The translations under genes and the position numbers were made by a program. Below are positions 28,401 through 38,823 of a stretch of DNA of 64,000 nt, in pieces. How positions within the stretch are numbered: the first letter of the stretch is position 1; each line of letters begins with the position of its first letter. The stretch is from Chlamydia muridarum str. Nigg (GTDB lineage: Bacteria; Chlamydiota; Chlamydiia; Chlamydiales; Chlamydiaceae). Where the stretch lies: NCBI RefSeq assembly GCF_000006685.1, contig NC_002620.2, forward strand, positions 282,801 to 346,800, given 5' to 3'. The notes under the pieces are model-generated. The model saw nothing but the letters and a program-made list of their open reading frames with translations. It ran no database searches and was not told the DNA's origin.

Positions 28401-28554
28401 ATTGAGCAGCAATGGAGCTAGGCGGAGTAACTATGAATTCAATCTCTCTACCACCAAAAGTCAAGTTCGGAAGTTTGAGTGTATCGGTTTCACTGGCCGA
28501 AATACAAGATAAAGGAATGAAAACAAGTGAAAGAGGGAGAATTCTGCGAGTCAT
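25477..28554 (-). CDS. pmpF: Polymorphic membrane autotransporter PmpF (CT870 homologue)
   Basis: A 1025-residue autotransporter with a signal peptide ([20 protein letters not shown]), a passenger with about six GGA(I/L/V) repeats between residues 100 and 350 and many NN/FENN motifs, the Pmp middle domain, a Thr/Ser/Asn-rich linker near 640-700, and a C-terminal barrel ending AGGALVF. It is the first gene of the pmpF-pmpE pair, divergent from pmpG with about 170 bases between starts. The Thr-rich linker ([19 protein letters not shown]) is the least conserved part. The terminal Phe is the usual signal for BAM-mediated insertion. Confidence 0.95.
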
Positions 28555-28728
28555 TGCCGTTTACTAAGAAATTTGATACTGCCTGAAGCCCCCGGATATT
28601 AGAATTGTTAGATTTTGTAAAGTAGGAATTTTTAACTTAATTGTGAAAGGGATAGGAAAATGGTTGATCTTTAATTATATTTATTTTACGAAGCAAAGTA
28701 ATTAATTTTATCTTCCAGCTGTTGTGTG

Positions 28729-31689
28729 ATGCAAACGCCTTTTCATAAGTTCTTTCTTCTAGCAATGCTATCTTACTCTTTATTGCAAGGAGGGCATGCG
28801 GCAGATATTTCCATGCCTCCGGGAATTTATGATGGGACAACATTGACGGCGCCATTTCCCTACACTGTGATCGGAGATCCCAGAGGGACAAAGGTTACTT
28901 CATCGGGATCGCTAGAGTTGAAAAACCTGGACAATTCCATTGCGACTTTACCTCTAAGTTGTTTTGGTAATTTGTTGGGGAATTTCACTATTGCAGGAAG
29001 AGGGCATTCGTTAGTATTTGAGAATATACGAACATCTACAAATGGGGCGGCATTGAGTAATCATGCTCCTTCTGGACTGTTTGTAATTGAAGCTTTTGAT
29101 GAACTCTCTCTTTTGAATTGTAATTCATTGGTATCTGTAGTTCCTCAAACAGGGGGTACGACTACTTCTGTTCCTTCTAATGGGACGATCTATTCTAGAA
29201 CAGATCTTGTTCTAAGAGATATCAAGAAGGTTTCTTTCTATAGTAACTTAGTTTCTGGAGATGGGGGAGCTATAGATGCACAAAGTTTAATGGTTAACGG
29301 AATTGAAAAACTTTGTACCTTCCAAGAAAATGTAGCGCAGTCCGATGGGGGAGCGTGTCAGGTAACAAAGACCTTCTCTGCTGTGGGCAATAAGGTTCCT
29401 TTGTCTTTTTTAGGCAATGTTGCTGGTAATAAGGGGGGAGGAGTTGCTGCTGTCAAAGATGGTCAGGGGGCAGGAGGGGCGACTGATCTATCGGTTAATT
29501 TTGCCAATAATACTGCTGTAGAATTTGAGGGAAATAGTGCTCGAATAGGTGGAGGGATCTACTCGGACGGAAATATTTCCTTTTTAGGGAATGCAAAGAC
29601 AGTTTTCCTAAGTAACGTAGCTTCGCCTATTTATGTTGACCCTGCTGCTGCAGGAGGACAGCCCCCTGCAGATAAAGATAACTATGGAGATGGAGGAGCC
29701 ATCTTCTGCAAAAATGATACTAACATAGGTGAAGTCTCTTTCAAAGACGAGGGTGTTGTTTTCTTTAGTAAAAATATTGCCGCAGGAAAGGGGGGCGCTA
29801 TTTATGCTAAGAAACTGACAATTTCTGACTGTGGTCCGGTCCAGTTTCTTGGTAATGTCGCGAATGACGGGGGCGCTATTTATCTAGTAGATCAGGGGGA
29901 ACTTAGTCTATCTGCTGATCGCGGAGATATTATTTTTGATGGAAATTTAAAGAGAATGGCTACGCAAGGCGCTGCCACCGTCCATGATGTAATGGTTGCA
30001 TCGAATGCTATCTCTATGGCTACAGGGGGGCAAATCACAACATTAAGGGCTAAGGAAGGTCGCCGAATTCTTTTTAATGACCCTATTGAAATGGCGAATG
30101 GACAACCTGTAATACAAACTCTTACAGTAAACGAGGGCGAAGGATATACGGGGGACATTGTTTTTGCTAAAGGTGATAATGTTTTGTACTCAAGTATTGA
30201 GCTGAGTCAGGGAAGAATTATTCTCCGAGAGCAAACAAAATTATTGGTTAACTCCCTGACTCAGACTGGAGGGAGTGTACATATGGAAGGGGGGAGTACA
30301 CTAGACTTTGCAGTAACAACGCCACCAGCTGCTAATTCGATGGCTCTTACTAATGTACACTTCTCCTTAGCTTCTTTACTAAAAAATAATGGGGTTACAA
30401 ATCCTCCAACGAATCCTCCAGTACAGGTTTCTAGTCCAGCTGTAATTGGTAATACAGCTGCTGGTACTGTTACGATTTCTGGTCCGATCTTTTTTGAAGA
30501 TTTAGATGAAACTGCTTACGATAATAATCAGTGGTTAGGTGCGGATCAAACTATTGATGTGCTGCAGTTGCATTTAGGAGCGAATCCTCCGGCTAACGCT
30601 CCAACTGATTTGACTTTAGGGAACGAAAGTTCTAAATATGGGTATCAAGGAAGTTGGACACTTCAATGGGAACCAGATCCTGCGAATCCTCCACAGAACA
30701 ATAGCTACATGTTGAAGGCAAGCTGGACTAAAACAGGTTATAATCCTGGTCCGGAGCGCGTAGCTTCTCTGGTCTCTAATAGTCTTTGGGGATCCATTTT
30801 AGATGTGCGTTCCGCGCATTCTGCGATTCAAGCAAGTATAGATGGACGAGCTTATTGTCGGGGTATTTGGATTTCTGGGATTTCGAACTTTTTCTATCAT
30901 GATCAGGATGCTTTAGGACAGGGGTATCGTCATATTAGTGGGGGATATTCGATAGGAGCAAACTCTTATTTCGGGTCTTCTATGTTTGGACTTGCTTTTA
31001 CTGAAACTTTTGGTAGGTCCAAAGATTATGTGGTCTGTCGATCTAACGATCACACTTGTGTAGGCTCTGTTTACTTATCCACTAGACAAGCGTTATGCGG
31101 ATCCTGTTTATTTGGAGATGCTTTTGTTCGGGCGAGTTACGGATTTGGAAATCAGCATATGAAGACCTCTTATACATTTGCTGAAGAGAGTAATGTGCGT
31201 TGGGATAATAACTGTGTAGTGGGAGAAGTTGGAGCTGGGCTCCCTATCATGCTCGCTGCATCTAAGCTTTATCTAAATGAGTTGCGTCCCTTCGTGCAAG
31301 CAGAGTTTGCTTATGCAGAGCATGAATCTTTTACAGAGAGAGGGGATCAGGCTAGGGAGTTTAAGAGTGGGCATCTTATGAATCTATCTATTCCAGTTGG
31401 GGTGAAGTTTGATCGATGCTCTAGTAAACATCCTAACAAGTATAGTTTTATGGGAGCTTATATCTGTGATGCTTACCGGTCCATTTCTGGAACGGAGACA
31501 ACACTCCTGTCTCATAAAGAGACTTGGACAACAGATGCTTTCCATTTAGCAAGGCATGGAGTTATGGTCAGAGGATCTATGTATGCTTCTTTAACAGGTA
31601 ATATAGAAGTCTATGGCCATGGAAAATATGAATACAGGGATGCCTCTCGAGGGTATGGTTTAAGTATTGGAAGTAAAATCCGATTCTAA
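28729..31689 (+). CDS. pmpG: Polymorphic membrane autotransporter PmpG (CT871 homologue)
   Basis: A 986-residue autotransporter adhesin/antigen. The ATG at 28729 (MQTPFHKFFLLAML) is chosen over the adjoining GTG at 28726 because it matches the family start. It has a signal peptide, a passenger with five to seven GGA/GGG repeats (GGAIDAQS, GGAIFCK, GGAIYAKK, GGAIYLVD) between residues 180 and 400, the Pmp middle domain, and a barrel ending GLSIGSKIRF. It is the first gene of pmpG-pmpH, 30 bases apart. Strong similarity to C. trachomatis PmpG includes GNLKRMA, YGYQGSW and DASRGYGLS. Confidence 0.97.
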   Translation: MQTPFHKFFLLAMLSYSLLQGGHAADISMPPGIYDGTTLTAPFPYTVIGDPRGTKVTSSGSLELKNLDNSIATLPLSCFGNLLGNFTIAGRGHSLVFENIRTSTNGAALSNHAPSGLFVIEAFDELSLLNCNSLVSVVPQTGGTTTSVPSNGTIYSRTDLVLRDIKKVSFYSNLVSGDGGAIDAQSLMVNGIEKLCTFQENVAQSDGGACQVTKTFSAVGNKVPLSFLGNVAGNKGGGVAAVKDGQGAGGATDLSVNFANNTAVEFEGNSARIGGGIYSDGNISFLGNAKTVFLSNVASPIYVDPAAAGGQPPADKDNYGDGGAIFCKNDTNIGEVSFKDEGVVFFSKNIAAGKGGAIYAKKLTISDCGPVQFLGNVANDGGAIYLVDQGELSLSADRGDIIFDGNLKRMATQGAATVHDVMVASNAISMATGGQITTLRAKEGRRILFNDPIEMANGQPVIQTLTVNEGEGYTGDIVFAKGDNVLYSSIELSQGRIILREQTKLLVNSLTQTGGSVHMEGGSTLDFAVTTPPAANSMALTNVHFSLASLLKNNGVTNPPTNPPVQVSSPAVIGNTAAGTVTISGPIFFEDLDETAYDNNQWLGADQTIDVLQLHLGANPPANAPTDLTLGNESSKYGYQGSWTLQWEPDPANPPQNNSYMLKASWTKTGYNPGPERVASLVSNSLWGSILDVRSAHSAIQASIDGRAYCRGIWISGISNFFYHDQDALGQGYRHISGGYSIGANSYFGSSMFGLAFTETFGRSKDYVVCRSNDHTCVGSVYLSTRQALCGSCLFGDAFVRASYGFGNQHMKTSYTFAEESNVRWDNNCVVGEVGAGLPIMLAASKLYLNELRPFVQAEFAYAEHESFTERGDQAREFKSGHLMNLSIPVGVKFDRCSSKHPNKYSFMGAYICDAYRSISGTETTLLSHKETWTTDAFHLARHGVMVRGSMYASLTGNIEVYGHGKYEYRDASRGYGLSIGSKIRF

Positions 31690-31719
31690 AAATATTGGTT
31701 AGATAGTTAAGTGTTAGTA

Positions 31720-34662
31720 ATGCCTTTTTCTTTGAGATCTACATCATTTTGTTTTTTAGCCTGTTTATGTTCTTATTCATATGGATTAGCGAGTTCTCCT
31801 CAGGTACTGACCCCCAATGTAATCATCCCTTTTAAAGGAGACGATATCTATTTAAATGGGGATTGCGTTTTTGCAAGTATCTATGCAGGAGCAGAGCAGG
31901 GATCGATTATTTCTGCTAATGGGCAAAATCTAACAATCGTAGGACAAAACCACACTTTATCATTTACGGATTCCCAAGGGCCAGCCCTTCAAAATTGTGC
32001 TTTCATTTCAGCAGAAGAAAAGATCTCTCTAAGAGATTTTTCGAGCCTTTTGTTTTCGAAAAATGTTTCTTGCGGGGAGAAAGGAATGATTTCAGGGAAA
32101 ACCGTAAGCATTTCAGGGGGAGATAGTATAGTTTTTAAGGATAACTCTGTTGGTTATTCTTCATTACCCTCTGTGGGGCAAACTCCTACAACTCCAATTG
32201 TTGGCGATGTTTTAAAGGGATCCATTTTTTGTGTGGAGACAGGTTTAGAGATTTCTGGAGTCAAAAAAGAGCTTGTTTTCGATAACACTGCTGGGAATTT
32301 TGGGGCAGTATTCTGTAGTCGTGCCGCTCAAGGAGACACGACTTTCACAGTGAAAGACTGTAAGGGTAAAATTCTTTTTCAAGATAACGTAGGCTCTTGT
32401 GGAGGCGGCGTAATTTATAAAGGGGAAGTACTTTTCCAAGATAATGAAGGAGAAATGCTTTTCCGAGGAAATTCAGCTCATGATGATTTGGGAATTCTCG
32501 ATGCTAACCCACAGCCTCCTACTGAAGTAGGAGGTGGGGGTGGTGTCATTTGTACCCCAGAGAAAACGGTAACTTTTAAGGGGAATAAAGGGCCTATTAC
32601 CTTTGATTATAATTTTGCAAAAGGTCGAGGAGGGGCAATCCAATCACAGACCTTTTCTTTGGTAGCTGATAGTGCTGTTGTTTTCAGTAATAATACAGCT
32701 GAGAAAGGTGGAGGCGCCATTTATGCTCTTGAGGTTAACGTGAGCACAAATGGAGGATCTATTCTTTTTGAGGGAAATAGAGCTTCTGAGGGTGGGGCTA
32801 TCTGTGTGAGCGAGCCGATCGCTGCTAATAATGGAGGGCTCACTTTACATGCTGCTGATGGGGACATTATTTTCTCGAAAAATATGACGAGTGATCGTCC
32901 TGGAGAACGCAGTGCAATCCGGATCTTAGATAGTGGAACAAATGTCTCTTTAAATGCTTCAGGGGCATCGAAGATGATTTTTTATGATCCTGTTGTGCAA
33001 AATAATCCCGCAACTCCACCTACTGGTACGTCTGGGGAAATTAAGATCAATGAGTCCGGGAGTGGATCGGTTGTGTTTACAGCAGAGACTTTGACTCCTT
33101 CGGAAAAATTGAATGTTATCAACGCTACTTCTAATTTCCCAGGAAATTTAACGGTATCTAGTGGAGAATTAGTTGTTACGAAGGGAGCGACACTAACAGT
33201 AGGAAATATCACAGCAACATCAGGACGAGTAACTTTAGGATCAGGGGCTTCGTTATCCGCCGTTGCAGGTACTGCTGGCACTTGTACGGTGTCTAAATTA
33301 GGGATTGATTTAGAGTCCTTCCTAGTCCCTACTTATGAGACTGCAAAGTTGGGTGCGGATACAACAGTAGCGGTGAATAACAATCCTACTTTAGACCTAG
33401 TAATGGCGAATGAGACGGAGATGTATGATAATCCGCTTTTTATGAACGCTGTTACAATCCCTTTTGTGACATTGGTTTCTCTCCAAACTACTGGTGGTGT
33501 TACTACAAGTGCCGTTACTCTGAATAATGCAGATACTGCGCATTATGGGTATCAAGGATCTTGGTCTGCTGATTGGAGAAGGCCTCCTTTAGCTCCTGAT
33601 CCTAGCGGCATGACACCTCTTGATAAAAGTAATACATTGTATGTGACATGGAGGCCATCCTCTAACTACGGTGTGTATAAGTTAGATCCTCAAAGAAGGG
33701 GTGAGTTGGTCCCGAATTCTTTATGGGTATCTGGATCTGCCTTAAGAACCTTTACAAATGGTTTGAAGGAACATTACGTCTCTAGAGATGTCGGATTTAT
33801 TGCATCTGTACAAGCCTTAGGGGATTATGTTCTGAATTATAAGCAGGGTAACCGAGATGGCTTTCTAGCTAGGTACGGAGGTTTTCAAGCTGTTGCGGCT
33901 TCTCACTATGAAAATGGGGGGATCTTTGGGGTAGCTTTCGGTCAACTTTATGGTCAAACTAAGAGCCGTTTGTACGATTCTAAGGATGCTGGAAACATTA
34001 CGATTTTGTCCTGTTTTGGACGAAGTTATATCGATGTTAAAGGAACAGAAACCGTTGTGTATTGGGAGACGGCTTATGGATATTCTGTTCATAGAATGCA
34101 TACGCAGTATTTCAATGGAAAAACGAATAAGTTTGATCATTCGAAATGTCGTTGGCACAACAATAGTTATTATGCATTTGTAGGTGCAGAACATAATTTC
34201 TTGGAGTATTGTATTCCTACTCGTCAATTAGCTAGGGATTATGATCTTACAGGATTTATGCGTTTCGAAATGTCGGGAGGTTGGTCGAGTGGTGCAAAAG
34301 AAACGGGTGCTTTACCTAGACATTTTGATCGAGGAACAGGGCATAATATGTCTCTTCCAATAGGGGTTGTAGCTCATGCTGTTTCTAATGGACGAAGATC
34401 TCCTCCATCTAAATTGACGATTAACATGGGATATAGACCAGACATTTGGCGGGTGACTCCACATTGCAATATGAAAATTATTGCAAACGGAGTTAAGACT
34501 CCTATACAGGGATCTCCTCTAGCTCGGCACGCCTTCTTTTTAGAAGTTCATGATACTCTGTATGTTCGTCATTTGGGCAGAGCCTATATGAATTATTCTT
34601 TAGATGCTCGTCATCGACAAACTACGCATTTCGTATCTTTAGGATTGAATCGTATCTTTTAA
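31720..34662 (+). CDS. pmpH: Polymorphic membrane autotransporter PmpH (CT872 homologue)
   Basis: A 980-residue autotransporter. The ATG at 31720 (MPFSLRSTSFCFLACLC) gives the known family N-terminus; an upstream GTG at 31711 adds three residues and is not preferred. The passenger has fewer GGAI repeats than its neighbours (three, plus GGGV variants) and a Gly-rich run near residue 270 (VGGGGGVICTP). The barrel ends SLGLNRIF. It is the second gene of the pmpG-pmpH operon and is followed by a strong hairpin. The internal linker around residues 430-450 is where it differs most from C. trachomatis. Confidence 0.97.
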   Translation: MPFSLRSTSFCFLACLCSYSYGLASSPQVLTPNVIIPFKGDDIYLNGDCVFASIYAGAEQGSIISANGQNLTIVGQNHTLSFTDSQGPALQNCAFISAEEKISLRDFSSLLFSKNVSCGEKGMISGKTVSISGGDSIVFKDNSVGYSSLPSVGQTPTTPIVGDVLKGSIFCVETGLEISGVKKELVFDNTAGNFGAVFCSRAAQGDTTFTVKDCKGKILFQDNVGSCGGGVIYKGEVLFQDNEGEMLFRGNSAHDDLGILDANPQPPTEVGGGGGVICTPEKTVTFKGNKGPITFDYNFAKGRGGAIQSQTFSLVADSAVVFSNNTAEKGGGAIYALEVNVSTNGGSILFEGNRASEGGAICVSEPIAANNGGLTLHAADGDIIFSKNMTSDRPGERSAIRILDSGTNVSLNASGASKMIFYDPVVQNNPATPPTGTSGEIKINESGSGSVVFTAETLTPSEKLNVINATSNFPGNLTVSSGELVVTKGATLTVGNITATSGRVTLGSGASLSAVAGTAGTCTVSKLGIDLESFLVPTYETAKLGADTTVAVNNNPTLDLVMANETEMYDNPLFMNAVTIPFVTLVSLQTTGGVTTSAVTLNNADTAHYGYQGSWSADWRRPPLAPDPSGMTPLDKSNTLYVTWRPSSNYGVYKLDPQRRGELVPNSLWVSGSALRTFTNGLKEHYVSRDVGFIASVQALGDYVLNYKQGNRDGFLARYGGFQAVAASHYENGGIFGVAFGQLYGQTKSRLYDSKDAGNITILSCFGRSYIDVKGTETVVYWETAYGYSVHRMHTQYFNGKTNKFDHSKCRWHNNSYYAFVGAEHNFLEYCIPTRQLARDYDLTGFMRFEMSGGWSSGAKETGALPRHFDRGTGHNMSLPIGVVAHAVSNGRRSPPSKLTINMGYRPDIWRVTPHCNMKIIANGVKTPIQGSPLARHAFFLEVHDTLYVRHLGRAYMNYSLDARHRQTTHFVSLGLNRIF

Positions 34663-34680
34663 TCAAAAAATTCCTTATCA

Positions 34681-34704
34681 GCCCAGAGCTTTAGTGCTCT
34701 GGGC
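34681..34704 (+). terminator. Hairpin terminator after pmpH
   Basis: GCCCAGAGC pairs with GCTCTGGGC around a short loop, starting 19 bases after the pmpH stop. The sequence after it is pyrimidine-rich (CTCCTTTCCCCC), not a pure T tract. Confidence 0.7.
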
Positions 34705-35266
34705 GGCTCCTTTCCCCCGGACTTTTATTAAACTTTAGTTTTTATAACTGAATAAGAAAGAAAATCTCTATGGCATAGAGATTAGTTCGTTTGTTTGTGT
34801 CTTTAATAAAATAAAAAGCGTAATATCTTCCTAAATTGGAGATAAGTCTTTGTCTAAGAGGAGTTTCGAGAAATAATTATATATTTTTTTGAATTTAGCT
34901 GATTTGATCGTTTCAATACTTTGGTTTAGGGGTCATAAAGATTGCTAAGCGGAGTGCTAAGGAACTTGAAAGATTTCAGCTGTGGTTTGCTCACTAGAAA
35001 CATTGCGAACAATGGGATGGATTATTTTGATGACAGACAAGGTAGAAGCAAGAGCTCATCTCCATTTGAAGTTTATTGTTAATGATAATTGTGGGGGCCT
35101 TGAGAGATCCTAGCTGGCTTTATTATTTTTTCTTAGATCCTTTTACTCATGTCTTTGAAAAATCTCTTTCTAAGACAAGGAATAATAAGAAGGGATATAG
35201 CCTTTTTCAGATCTTTTGGGGTCATCAAAAAAGCTGTTTTCTATTTCATAAAGTCAAGGTGAGTAC
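34705..35266. other. Intergenic region before the CT873 homologue
   Basis: About 560 bases without a supported gene. It is AT-rich in its first half. A plus-strand frame at 35076-35336 overlaps the start of the next gene in another frame and has no recognisable features. The ribosome site of the next gene (AAGGTGAG) is at its right end. No repeat or RNA gene was seen. Confidence 0.5.
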
Positions 35267-35857
35267 ATGGTTTGTCCCTTACAAGGTTGTGGGCTTCTTC
35301 GTTCAGAGGCTTCTGGATCATCTTCTGAAGAAGTAAATCAAGATCCTCTTTTAGATGCGATCTCTTATTCGGTGCGCGTATGCTTAGCTGTAGCAAAGCA
35401 CACAGAGAGTGCTAAGATTTATCATCAAAATCGGAAAAGATGCCATAAAGTGGGGTGTTGGGGTAAAGTAAAACGATTTCTTTGTTGCTGCTGTTGTGCA
35501 GAAAAAGAGTGGGTTGAAGGAAAAATAACAGGACTCGGTTTATGGATGCAGGAGCATATACGTTTGCATGGGATATTGATTACAGGCTATGCGGTGCATC
35601 TCTCCGGAGTGTGCTGGGAAAATATGCTTCTTGCTGGGGAAACGCTTTCTCCTGGAGATCAGCGGCAATTAAATGCGGCTTTAGAGAATTCATCAATTAC
35701 GTGGATGCGATTAATGTTAGATTCTAGCGATGGTAAAGTTGATGGATTATTCTCTCCTGCAATGCAAGAAGACTTATTTGCACAATACCGAGAAAAGGTG
35801 GGAATCGGAAATCTTGCTGATGCGGTGGCCTTGAGACATTTTTGTAACAGAACCTAA
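35267..35857 (+). CDS. Cysteine-rich protein of unknown function (CT873 homologue)
   Basis: The function is unknown. The 196-residue protein has no signal peptide. It begins MVCPLQGCGLL, continues with a Ser/Glu-rich stretch, a basic segment with spaced cysteines (RKRCHKVGCWGKVKRFL) and a run of five cysteines (CCCCC) at about residues 73-77, then a C-terminal half that looks helical and globular (WMQEHIRLHGILITGYA). The cysteine run next to basic and hydrophobic residues is of the kind acylated in host proteins, or it could form disulfides in the oxidised elementary body. AAGGTGAG lies three bases before the ATG. It sits between pmpH and pmpI, converging on pmpI. Confidence 0.82.
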   Translation: MVCPLQGCGLLRSEASGSSSEEVNQDPLLDAISYSVRVCLAVAKHTESAKIYHQNRKRCHKVGCWGKVKRFLCCCCCAEKEWVEGKITGLGLWMQEHIRLHGILITGYAVHLSGVCWENMLLAGETLSPGDQRQLNAALENSSITWMRLMLDSSDGKVDGLFSPAMQEDLFAQYREKVGIGNLADAVALRHFCNRT

Positions 35858-35944
35858 TATCTTTCTTTAAAGGAAAATGAAAAGCCTTAGGGAAAAAATC
35901 TCTAAGACTTTTCATAAAAATGCAAGTGAGACTGGGGTAGTAGA

Positions 35945-38548
35945 CTAGAATCTGTAAGTAGTTCCCAAATCCAAAGAGTAACTATAGCTCTGCCCACGTA
36001 GCATATAAGACATATTCACAAGTGTCTGGAATCTATGTAAAGCTCTTTGATTCGTGAGGCGGAACATCCATGCTCGCGAATCTAGATTTGCCATAGGAGC
36101 ATCCCAAGTAACTGAATTTTTGAGTAGCGTTACGGGCCCCGATTCTACACAGCGTTTTAGATCCTGAATGTAGGCTCCTAGAAAGTGGTAGTAGTTTCGA
36201 GTTTTTTGAGATTTCTTCTCGAATGCTATTCCTACAGGAAGCGAAATATTAGTGAACGAGCTATCAGCAAAGGCCCGAGCTTCACCCCGACTTTCTTCAA
36301 AGCCATCTTGTTTTCCTGAAAATCCTTGTAGTTTAGAAAAGATAGAGAAAGAACTAAAAAGTCCAGATCCATTGGATACAATAGGTATGGATGCACCGAT
36401 CTCTCCGGATACCGCGACGCTGTGCCATGCACCGAAACCTTCTTTAGAGAAAGAGCGGTATTTTGTTTTTAGTTCGTGGATGCTTTCATTATAGCAGGCC
36501 TGTGCAGAGATTTTTATTAAAGAGGTAGCTATTTGTGTTTGTATAGCTGCTATATAAGAAGTGGTGTCCGCAGACGTAACAAAAGAATCTGAAGATTTCC
36601 CGAATAATTGTCCAGCAGCTAAGCAGAAAGAGTGGTCGTCTAGGCTATGCGTGCTAATACCAAAGAGGTAACCAAGACTTCTATGTTTCCAGTTGTCTGT
36701 AGATTTTCCTGAGTTGCCATGTGAATAGAATAGATTAGAAACGGCAGATCCCCAGGTTCCAAATAGATAGGCTCCTCCTTGAGCAGTTGTATTAATCATG
36801 GATTGTACAGCTTGCATGTCAGAGTACGTATTCCAAAGAGTATTTGCAACTAACGCAGATTGACGCTCGGGGTGTGGTATGTAGCTATTAGCTGTCCAGT
36901 TAGCAACTAAGGTTTCTCTCTGATCGGATGTTTGCCAAGAAAAATTCCAATCCCCTTGATATCCAAAGTGAGAAGAAAGATTCCCATCAGGAAGATCTGG
37001 ATGGGGCAACCCTTTTGGAAGAGAGAGAAGAGGGATGTCTTTTTGATCTTTGCTTAATAGCTCTACATTCTCATAAAAATTTTCATGCTCTGAATTAGAA
37101 AGAAAGATTTTTTGGATAGAAAGAGTTGGAGATTGGATAGAGACACTATTTTCTGTATCTATAGAATGAAGAGGAATGCTTAGAGTGGTTAATTTCAAGT
37201 CCGAAGATGTTGTTAAAGAAGTCCCTACATCCATCACTAAGAGAGCTTGGGGGGCTTGGGAAAGAGACGGTGCAGAAAGAATGACTCGGTCTTTTAAGAC
37301 TAAACATCCAGATTGCAGCTCGATTGGCTGTTGTATCTTAGAAATAAGATTGGCTTCGGTTTTCTCTTCTTTGGATAGATTTTCACTAGAAAAAATAACA
37401 GCACGGTTTGTGTTTGTCTGAATGCGTAAAGGCGTTAGAGCTGAGGTAGTAGAGAATTCAGGACTTACGACTTCTTGCACAATGGGATCAAAGAAAAGGA
37501 TATCCCCATGGCGAGCTTCCAAAGAAGAGAGCAGAGCATTTTTCTCTAAGTAAATCGCATTTCTTACCGTACCTTGATCAGAGAAATGACAGGAGTTATT
37601 TTGGAAAAGGACAGAGCCTCCCCCTGCAATGATGGAGAGACTTCCTCCTGACTGGATAGCAATAGCTCCCCCTAATTTAGCACTGTTATTTACGAAGGAA
37701 ACGGGTCCATTGTGACGCAAAACCATATGTTTTGTGTAAATGGCTCCCCCCTTTTCCTTCGCTGAATTGCCTGAAAATAGAGTCTCTTGGTTATATGCCA
37801 AGGAGAGGCATCCTTTTTCTGAGAGATTTTGTTCATTTATACAACAAATAGCTCCTCCATTTAAGGCAGAGTTATTGGTGAAAAAGAGAGGGTTAACATT
37901 TCCTGAACAAATGAGATTTTGGCAACAAATAGCTCCTCCATTCAGATTTGCGCGATTACGGGAAAAAGAAAGAGAAGAGACATTTCTTGACAAAGAAAGA
38001 GTTTGAGCTTGAATGGCACCGCCATTTTTTGCAGAAGAATTTTCTTCAAAATTTGTGAAAAGATAGTTGTGTTGTAGGAACAATGCGTCTGTGGAGAGTG
38101 CTCCTCCAGAGCCTTCGGAATGATTGCGATAAAAGCTCATGTTTCCATTATTTCTTAGGAATAGCTGCCCATTTTTATGGTAGAGGATAGAAGGGGAGTC
38201 TTCTGTAGAGGAAGAACAATCCGTAAATGAAAGAAATCGAAAGTCTTGAATAGAAAGATCGCCTTTTTCTTTAAGAAACCGCTCTTCATTGGTTGAGGGG
38301 TGGAGATTGGATACGAACCAGTTATGGGTATTTCCTATTATGTATAGCGGATCATCTTGTCGTGCATGAGAGAGAAGAGCAGGAGAAAAGTTCTCCATGG
38401 TGCAGTCTTCCAAAAATGTACAGACGATGCTGTTAGGATTTTTAGTAATAAGAGCGGATTTATCTAACGCATCCTGACCAAAGAGGATTGCTGTTGGGGA
38501 GAGAATAGTGGCACATAGGCAACATAAGTTCACATGATCTGGTCGCAT
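35945..38548 (-). CDS. pmpI: Polymorphic membrane autotransporter PmpI (CT874 homologue)
   Basis: An 867-residue autotransporter, the shortest Pmp here. It has a signal peptide rich in cysteine ([17 protein letters not shown]), a passenger with six GGA repeats between residues 145 and 300, including two GGAICC variants, the Pmp middle domain, and a barrel ending [10 protein letters not shown]. The cysteines inside the repeats could form the disulfide cross-links seen in elementary-body envelopes. It is transcribed alone, divergent from tepP. Similarity to C. trachomatis PmpI is clear throughout (for example [19 protein letters not shown]). Confidence 0.96.
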
Positions 38549-38823
38549 GGGGTTACCCTTAAGAGTCTAAAAGAAGAGTTTATGTCAAAAAAAAGTAATA
38601 ATTTACAGACTTTTCCTAAAAGAGTGTTGTCTAAGTCTCTAAATATAAGGGTGTGAAAACGTTATTTAATCGAAAAAAAGTGAAATTAGTTAAGATCTAT
38701 AAAATTAAACGATTTGTTTTGTTGATCAAGTTTTATTAAAAAATAATTTATTTTTCCTTCGTTTTTTTTAATTCCAATTTTAAAATTAAAATAAGTTTGT
38801 TTTATTTTTTAGGTTGGTTTGTT
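38549..38823. promoter_or_regulatory. AT-rich divergent promoter region, pmpI and tepP
   Basis: The 275 bases between two divergent genes are very AT-rich, with several A and T tracts between 38690 and 38815 that would bend DNA. Promoters for both genes must lie here, but the base bias produces too many possible -10 boxes to choose one. Confidence 0.5.

Noticed and set aside
35076..35336. 86-aa plus-strand ORF overlapping the CT873 homologue start
   Set aside because: It overlaps a better-supported gene in another frame and has no recognisable features.
38797..38823. TTG start for TepP
   Set aside because: It lies in an AT-rich promoter region without a ribosome site, and the ATG at 38824 gives the known N-terminus.
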